From Porphyromonadaceae bacterium (GTDB lineage Bacteria; Bacteroidota; Bacteroidia; Bacteroidales; Tannerellaceae): a stretch of DNA of 9,407 bases. The notes below the pieces were generated by a model. It did not search any database, was not told the origin of the DNA, and worked only from the letters and a program-made list of their open reading frames with translations. Below are positions 5,498 to 9,407 of this stretch, in pieces (position 1 is the first letter of the stretch; each line of letters opens with the position of its first letter). The translations under genes and the position numbers were made by a program. The DNA is taken from positions 9,524-18,930 of the forward strand of contig DOZP01000100.1 of NCBI GenBank assembly GCA_003517945.1. The letters run 5' to 3'.

Positions 5498-6526
5498 ATG
5501 ATGAAAACAAAATTACAACTAACAGCGTTATTGGCAATTTCATTGTTGAGCGCGTGTTCAGGGGGGAAAAATGAAAGTGCAACTGCGACTGACAACAAAG
5601 TTGAAGAAAAACCTAAAGTAAAACTTGCGCTGGTAACGGAGCGTCCTGTTGATCAGACGCAGGAGTATACGGCAACCGTGGAAGCGGAAGCGACGAATAA
5701 TATTGCGCCTTCATCGCCCGTACGTATCAATACTATTTTTGTGGAAGTCGGCGACCGTGTGAGTAAAGGGCAGAAATTGGTGCAGATGGATGCGGCTAAT
5801 CTGATACAACTGAAATTGCAGTTGGATAACCAGCAGACGGAATTTAGCCGTATTGATGAGTTATATAAAGTAGGAGGTGTCTCTAAATCCGAATGGGAAG
5901 CTTCGAAAATGACGTTGGATATCAGGGAGACGTCTTATAAGAATATGCTTGAGAATACGGCGTTGTTAAGCCCGATTAACGGTATTGTCACAGCGCGTAA
6001 TTATGACAACGGTGATATGTATTCCGGTGCGGTTCCGGTTCTTACCATTGAGCAGATCATGCCGGTAAAACTGATGATCAACGTATCGGAAGGATATTTT
6101 ACGCAGATAAAAAAAGGCCAGTCCGTGAAAATCAAATTGGATGTTTACGGTGATGAAGATTTTGAGGGGACGGTGAATATTGTTTATCCGACGATTAATC
6201 CGGTAACAAGAACTTTTCCTGTTGAGATAAGGCTGGCAAATACCGATATGAGGGTGCGTCCCGGCATGTTCGCCCGCGTAACGGTCAATTTCGGAACCAT
6301 TGATCACGTAGTCGTACCGGATCTTTCGGTAGAAAAGCAGCCCGGTTCAGGCGAGCGTTATGTATTTATCTATCAGGATGGAAAAGTGTATCGTAAAGTC
6401 GTAGAACTGGGTCGCCGTATGGGAAATGAATATGAACTGATTTCCGGTGTGGAAAATAACTCTCAGGTGGTGGTAGCCGGACAGTCCCGTTTGGCGAATG
6501 AAACGGAAGTGGAAGTTGAGCGTTAA
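5498..6526 (+). CDS. RND efflux adaptor lipoprotein with a short alpha-hairpin (membrane fusion protein)
   Basis: Periplasmic adaptor of 342 residues joining the pump and channel encoded on either side. The signal peptide ends in a lipobox L-L-S-A-C (Cys20), so it is predicted to be lipid-anchored. The order is: linker (21-42), first lipoyl half VRINTIFVEVGDRVSKGQKL (75-94), a short alpha-hairpin (about 97-155, turn near YKVGGVSKSEWEASK), second lipoyl half ALLSPINGIVTARNYDNGDM (155-174), a beta-barrel domain (about 185-265, including INPVTRTFPVEIRL and RVRPGMFARVTV), and a membrane-proximal domain (about 270-342, with VVVPDLSVEK and ELGRRMGNEYELISGV). The hairpin is shorter than in AcrA, as in many HlyD-like adaptors of CzcB/MdtA-like systems. 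It starts 12 bp after the channel gene stop, with two adjacent ATG codons (5498, 5501). The substrate is unknown. Confidence 0.93.
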   Translation: MMKTKLQLTALLAISLLSACSGGKNESATATDNKVEEKPKVKLALVTERPVDQTQEYTATVEAEATNNIAPSSPVRINTIFVEVGDRVSKGQKLVQMDAANLIQLKLQLDNQQTEFSRIDELYKVGGVSKSEWEASKMTLDIRETSYKNMLENTALLSPINGIVTARNYDNGDMYSGAVPVLTIEQIMPVKLMINVSEGYFTQIKKGQSVKIKLDVYGDEDFEGTVNIVYPTINPVTRTFPVEIRLANTDMRVRPGMFARVTVNFGTIDHVVVPDLSVEKQPGSGERYVFIYQDGKVYRKVVELGRRMGNEYELISGVENNSQVVVAGQSRLANETEVEVER

Positions 6527-6561
6527 CAGTTGATTAAGTAAACAATTAAGAATTAAGAAAA

Positions 6562-9407
6562 ATGAGTCTATACGAAGGTGCGGTTAAAAAACCGATTATG
6601 ACCTCACTATGCTTTTTGGCAATAGTGATATTCGGTCTCTTTTCTTTGAGCAGGTTACCGATTGATTTGCTTCCGGATATAGAGACTAATATGATTATGG
6701 TATTTACATCATACCCCGGCGCCAGCGCGTCGGATATTGAAAATAATGTTTCCCGTCCGTTGGAAAATACACTTAATACGGTTAGTAATCTGAATCATAT
6801 CACTTCAAAATCATCCGAAAATCTTTCTCTTATTACGTTAGAATTTGAATACGGATATGATATTGATGTATTGACTAACGATGTCCGGGATAAGTTGGAT
6901 ATGGTCAAGTCTGCATTACCGGATGATGTAAATGATCCGATTATATTTAAGTTCAGTACGGATATGATTCCGATTTTGTTATTATCCGTACAAGCGGAAG
7001 AAAGTCAGGCGGCATTATATAAAATATTGGATGATGGAGTTGCCAACCCGCTGGCGCGTATTCCGGGTGTAGGAACCGTTTCTATATCAGGGGCTCCTGA
7101 GCGTGAAATATATATATATTGCGACCCGAATAAACTGGAGGCCTATAACCTGACGATCGAAACGATAAGCGCTATTATCGCGGCGGAGAATAGAAATATT
7201 CCGGGAGGGAATTTTGATATTGGTAACGAAACGTATTCATTACGTGTGGTAGGGGAGTTTAGCGATGCCAGGCAAATGGAGAATATTGTTGTAAGCACGT
7301 ATAACGGAGCGAATGTGTACCTGCGTGATATTGCAAGGGTGGAAGATACCGTGCAGGAACGTGCGCAGGAAACGTATAACAACGGCGTTAAAGGCGCTAT
7401 GGTTATCGTGCAGAAACAATCCGGGGCAAACTCCATGGAAATAGCGACAAAAGTACAGGCTATGTTGCCGTCTTTACAGGCCGCCTTACCGGCGGATGTG
7501 AAGTTAGGCGTTATCGTGGATACTTCCGAAAATATCCGGAACACAATCGGTAGTTTGACGGAAACGGTTATGTATGCCTTATTGTTTGTTGTGATTGTTG
7601 TATTCCTGTTCCTCGGACGCTGGCGTGCGACGGTGATTATTGCGATCACCATTCCGCTTTCTCTGATCGCCTCGTTTATATACCTGGCGATTACGGGGTC
7701 ATCCATAAATATTATATCCTTGTCGTCGCTATCTATTGCTATCGGTATGGTGGTAGATGATGCGATTGTGGTACTGGAAAATGTTACGACACATATAGAA
7801 CGCGGGTCGGATCCTAAACAGGCTTCTATTCACGGAACCAATGAGGTTGCGATTTCGGTTATCGCGTCCACCTTAACTATGTTAGCAGTGTTCTTCCCGT
7901 TGACAATGATTACCGGTATGGCCGGCGTATTATTCAAGCAACTGGGGTGGATGATGTGTGTAATTATGATTATTTCGACTTTAGCGGCATTGACGCTTAC
8001 TCCGATGATGTGTTCGTTGTTACTGCGGCTTCAGAAAAAACAGTCGAAAGCATTCCGCTTTTTTTATAAACCGATTGAAAGAGTATTGGATGCGCTTGAT
8101 GTATGGTATTCCCGTATGTTAAACTGGGCGGTTCGTCACCGGATTATAATTGTAATGAGTTGTTTAGCTATATTCATTGCCAGCTTGTTTTGTATAGGCG
8201 GAATCAGTACGGAGTTTTTCCCGTCATCGGATAGTGCGCGTATAGCTGCCCAGCTTGAATTACCTATTGGTACGAGGGTGGAAATATCGCAAAAGCTTGC
8301 TGCGGAATTGGCCGACAAATGGCTTCATGATGAAAAATATCATGTCAAAGTCTGTAACTATACGGTCGGGCAGGCGGATGAGGATAATACATTTGCCTCA
8401 ATGCAGGATAACGGTTCGCATATCATATCGTTTAATATCAGTCTTGTGGATCCGGAATATCGTGATGTTACGCAGGATGAAATCAGTGAGATGATGCGAA
8501 AAGACATAAATAGTTATCCGGAATTTAAAAAGTTCCAGGTAATATCCGGAGGAAGTTCCGGCGGTCTTGGCGGTCAGAGTTCTGCGGATTTTGAAATCTA
8601 TGGATACGATATGGAAAAGACAGATCGGATATCTGCAGAACTGAAAGACAAACTGGAAAAATTGAAAGGCGTATCGGAGGTCTCTGTTAGCCGTGGGGAT
8701 TATCAGCCCGAATACCAGGTGGATTTTGACCGTGAAAAACTGGCTATGTTCGGAGTTAATCTTTCTACTGCGGGAACATATCTTCGCAATCGTTTCAATG
8801 GTTCGACCGCCTCGCAGTATCGTGAAGACGGGGAAGAATATGATATAACGGTTCGTTATGCAAAAGATTTCCGCCAAAGTATAGAGAGCCTGGAAAATAT
8901 TCTGATTTATAATAATCAGGGGCAAGCTATGCGTGTGAAAGACCTTGGTACTGTTGTCGAACGTTCTTCGCCCCCTTCCATTGACCGTAAGGATCGTCAG
9001 CGTATTGTTACCGTATCCGCTATTGTCGGCCCGGGCGCCGTGCTTGGCGATATTGTCGCCGAAGGTCAGAAAATCGTAAAAAATATGGATGTTCCGTCTG
9101 ATATCAGTATTCAGGCAGCCGGTTCTTTTGAAGATCAGCAGGAGGCGTTCGGTGATTTGGGAATGCTCGCCATTCTGATCGTGTTATTGGTATTTATTGT
9201 GATGGCGGCCCAGTTTGAGTCGCTGACATATCCGTTCATCATAATGTTTTCATTACCATTTGCATTTAGCGGGGTTATATTATTCCTGTTCGTAACGCGA
9301 ACGACGCTGAGCGTGATGAGTTTGCTGGGGGCAATTATGTTGATTGGTATTGTGGTGAAGAATGGTATTGTGTTGATTGACTATACCTTGTTATGCCGTG
9401 AACGTGG
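6562..9407 (+). CDS. RND-family efflux pump, inner-membrane permease (HAE1/AcrB type), 3' end outside the window
   Basis: Proton-driven inner-membrane transporter; 948 codons are present without interruption and roughly 70-100 more are expected. TM1 is at about 12-29, followed by RLPIDLLPDIETNMIMVFTS (31-50) and YPGASASDIENNVSRPLENT (51-70), standard for the family. The first periplasmic loop contains LARIPGVGTVSISG (164-177). TM2 is at about 336-352. TM4 carries SIAIGMVVDDAIVVLENV, with the proton-relay pair Asp399-Asp400. The FFPLTMITGM segment precedes TM5-TM6. The second half has a new TM7 (about 527-547), FFPSSDSARIAAQLELPIG (552-570), a Gly/Ser-rich loop GGSSGGLGGQSS (663-674), and TM8-TM10 from about 867. 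The TM10 motif VKNGIVLID supplies the relay Lys933. It starts 35 bp after the adaptor gene and faces the partners encoded just upstream. Charged TM4 residues typical of metal-exporting CusA-type pumps were not recognised, so drug or small-molecule export is more likely. Confidence 0.95.
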   Translation, partial: MSLYEGAVKKPIMTSLCFLAIVIFGLFSLSRLPIDLLPDIETNMIMVFTSYPGASASDIENNVSRPLENTLNTVSNLNHITSKSSENLSLITLEFEYGYDIDVLTNDVRDKLDMVKSALPDDVNDPIIFKFSTDMIPILLLSVQAEESQAALYKILDDGVANPLARIPGVGTVSISGAPEREIYIYCDPNKLEAYNLTIETISAIIAAENRNIPGGNFDIGNETYSLRVVGEFSDARQMENIVVSTYNGANVYLRDIARVEDTVQERAQETYNNGVKGAMVIVQKQSGANSMEIATKVQAMLPSLQAALPADVKLGVIVDTSENIRNTIGSLTETVMYALLFVVIVVFLFLGRWRATVIIAITIPLSLIASFIYLAITGSSINIISLSSLSIAIGMVVDDAIVVLENVTTHIERGSDPKQASIHGTNEVAISVIASTLTMLAVFFPLTMITGMAGVLFKQLGWMMCVIMIISTLAALTLTPMMCSLLLRLQKKQSKAFRFFYKPIERVLDALDVWYSRMLNWAVRHRIIIVMSCLAIFIASLFCIGGISTEFFPSSDSARIAAQLELPIGTRVEISQKLAAELADKWLHDEKYHVKVCNYTVGQADEDNTFASMQDNGSHIISFNISLVDPEYRDVTQDEISEMMRKDINSYPEFKKFQVISGGSSGGLGGQSSADFEIYGYDMEKTDRISAELKDKLEKLKGVSEVSVSRGDYQPEYQVDFDREKLAMFGVNLSTAGTYLRNRFNGSTASQYREDGEEYDITVRYAKDFRQSIESLENILIYNNQGQAMRVKDLGTVVERSSPPSIDRKDRQRIVTVSAIVGPGAVLGDIVAEGQKIVKNMDVPSDISIQAAGSFEDQQEAFGDLGMLAILIVLLVFIVMAAQFESLTYPFIIMFSLPFAFSGVILFLFVTRTTLSVMSLLGAIMLIGIVVKNGIVLIDYTLLCRER

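Noticed and set aside
3424..6307. Antisense frames at 3424-3714, 5151-5357 and 5966-6307.
   Set aside because: Each lies wholly opposite a confidently assigned gene (TetR, TolC or adaptor) and has no protein-like features.
7143..8925. Antisense frames within the pump gene (7143-7706, 8136-8318, 8398-8925) and a plus-strand out-of-frame one (8255-8494).
   Set aside because: The RND pump reads without interruption through the whole region with all family motifs, so these are shadows.

Overview
The window looks like chromosomal DNA from a member of the Bacteroidales (Bacteroides, Parabacteroides or a relative). The evidence is threefold. Several genes are preceded by the Bacteroidetes -7 promoter element TAnnTTTG, and clear Shine-Dalgarno sequences are mostly absent. 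Both efflux adaptors are lipoproteins. The TetR - TolC - adaptor - RND pump gene order is common in that group. Base composition is moderately AT-rich. No RNA genes, insertion sequences, CRISPR arrays or phage genes were seen.

Layout. The left edge (1-506, minus strand) holds the N-terminal part of a lipoprotein RND adaptor whose pump would lie outside the window. Next, also on the minus strand, is a 468-residue amidophosphoribosyltransferase (PurF)-like protein (711-2117), followed by an AraC-family regulator (2258-3163). A 246-bp divergent intergenic region (3164-3409) separates the AraC gene from a plus-strand cluster: a TetR-family regulator (3410-4027), a TolC-type outer-membrane factor (4079-5485), a lipoprotein adaptor (5498-6526) and an RND inner-membrane pump (from 6562, cut by the right edge at codon 948).

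How the genes work together. The plus-strand cluster encodes a complete tripartite efflux machine (pump, adaptor, outer-membrane channel) behind its own repressor-type regulator. Gaps of 51, 12 and 35 bp suggest one transcript, probably started at a well-formed promoter at 3310-3338. The divergent AraC protein may be a second regulator, but this rests on position only. The truncated adaptor at the left edge is a different subtype, so the window lies between two distinct RND efflux loci.

The most notable gene is the PurF-like one. Its phosphoribosyltransferase half and the four iron-sulfur cysteine positions appear intact. Its N-terminal Ntn-hydrolase (glutaminase) half has Gly in place of the essential N-terminal Cys, and the other glutamine-binding residues also appear lost. 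It is therefore probably not a normal glutamine-dependent PurF.
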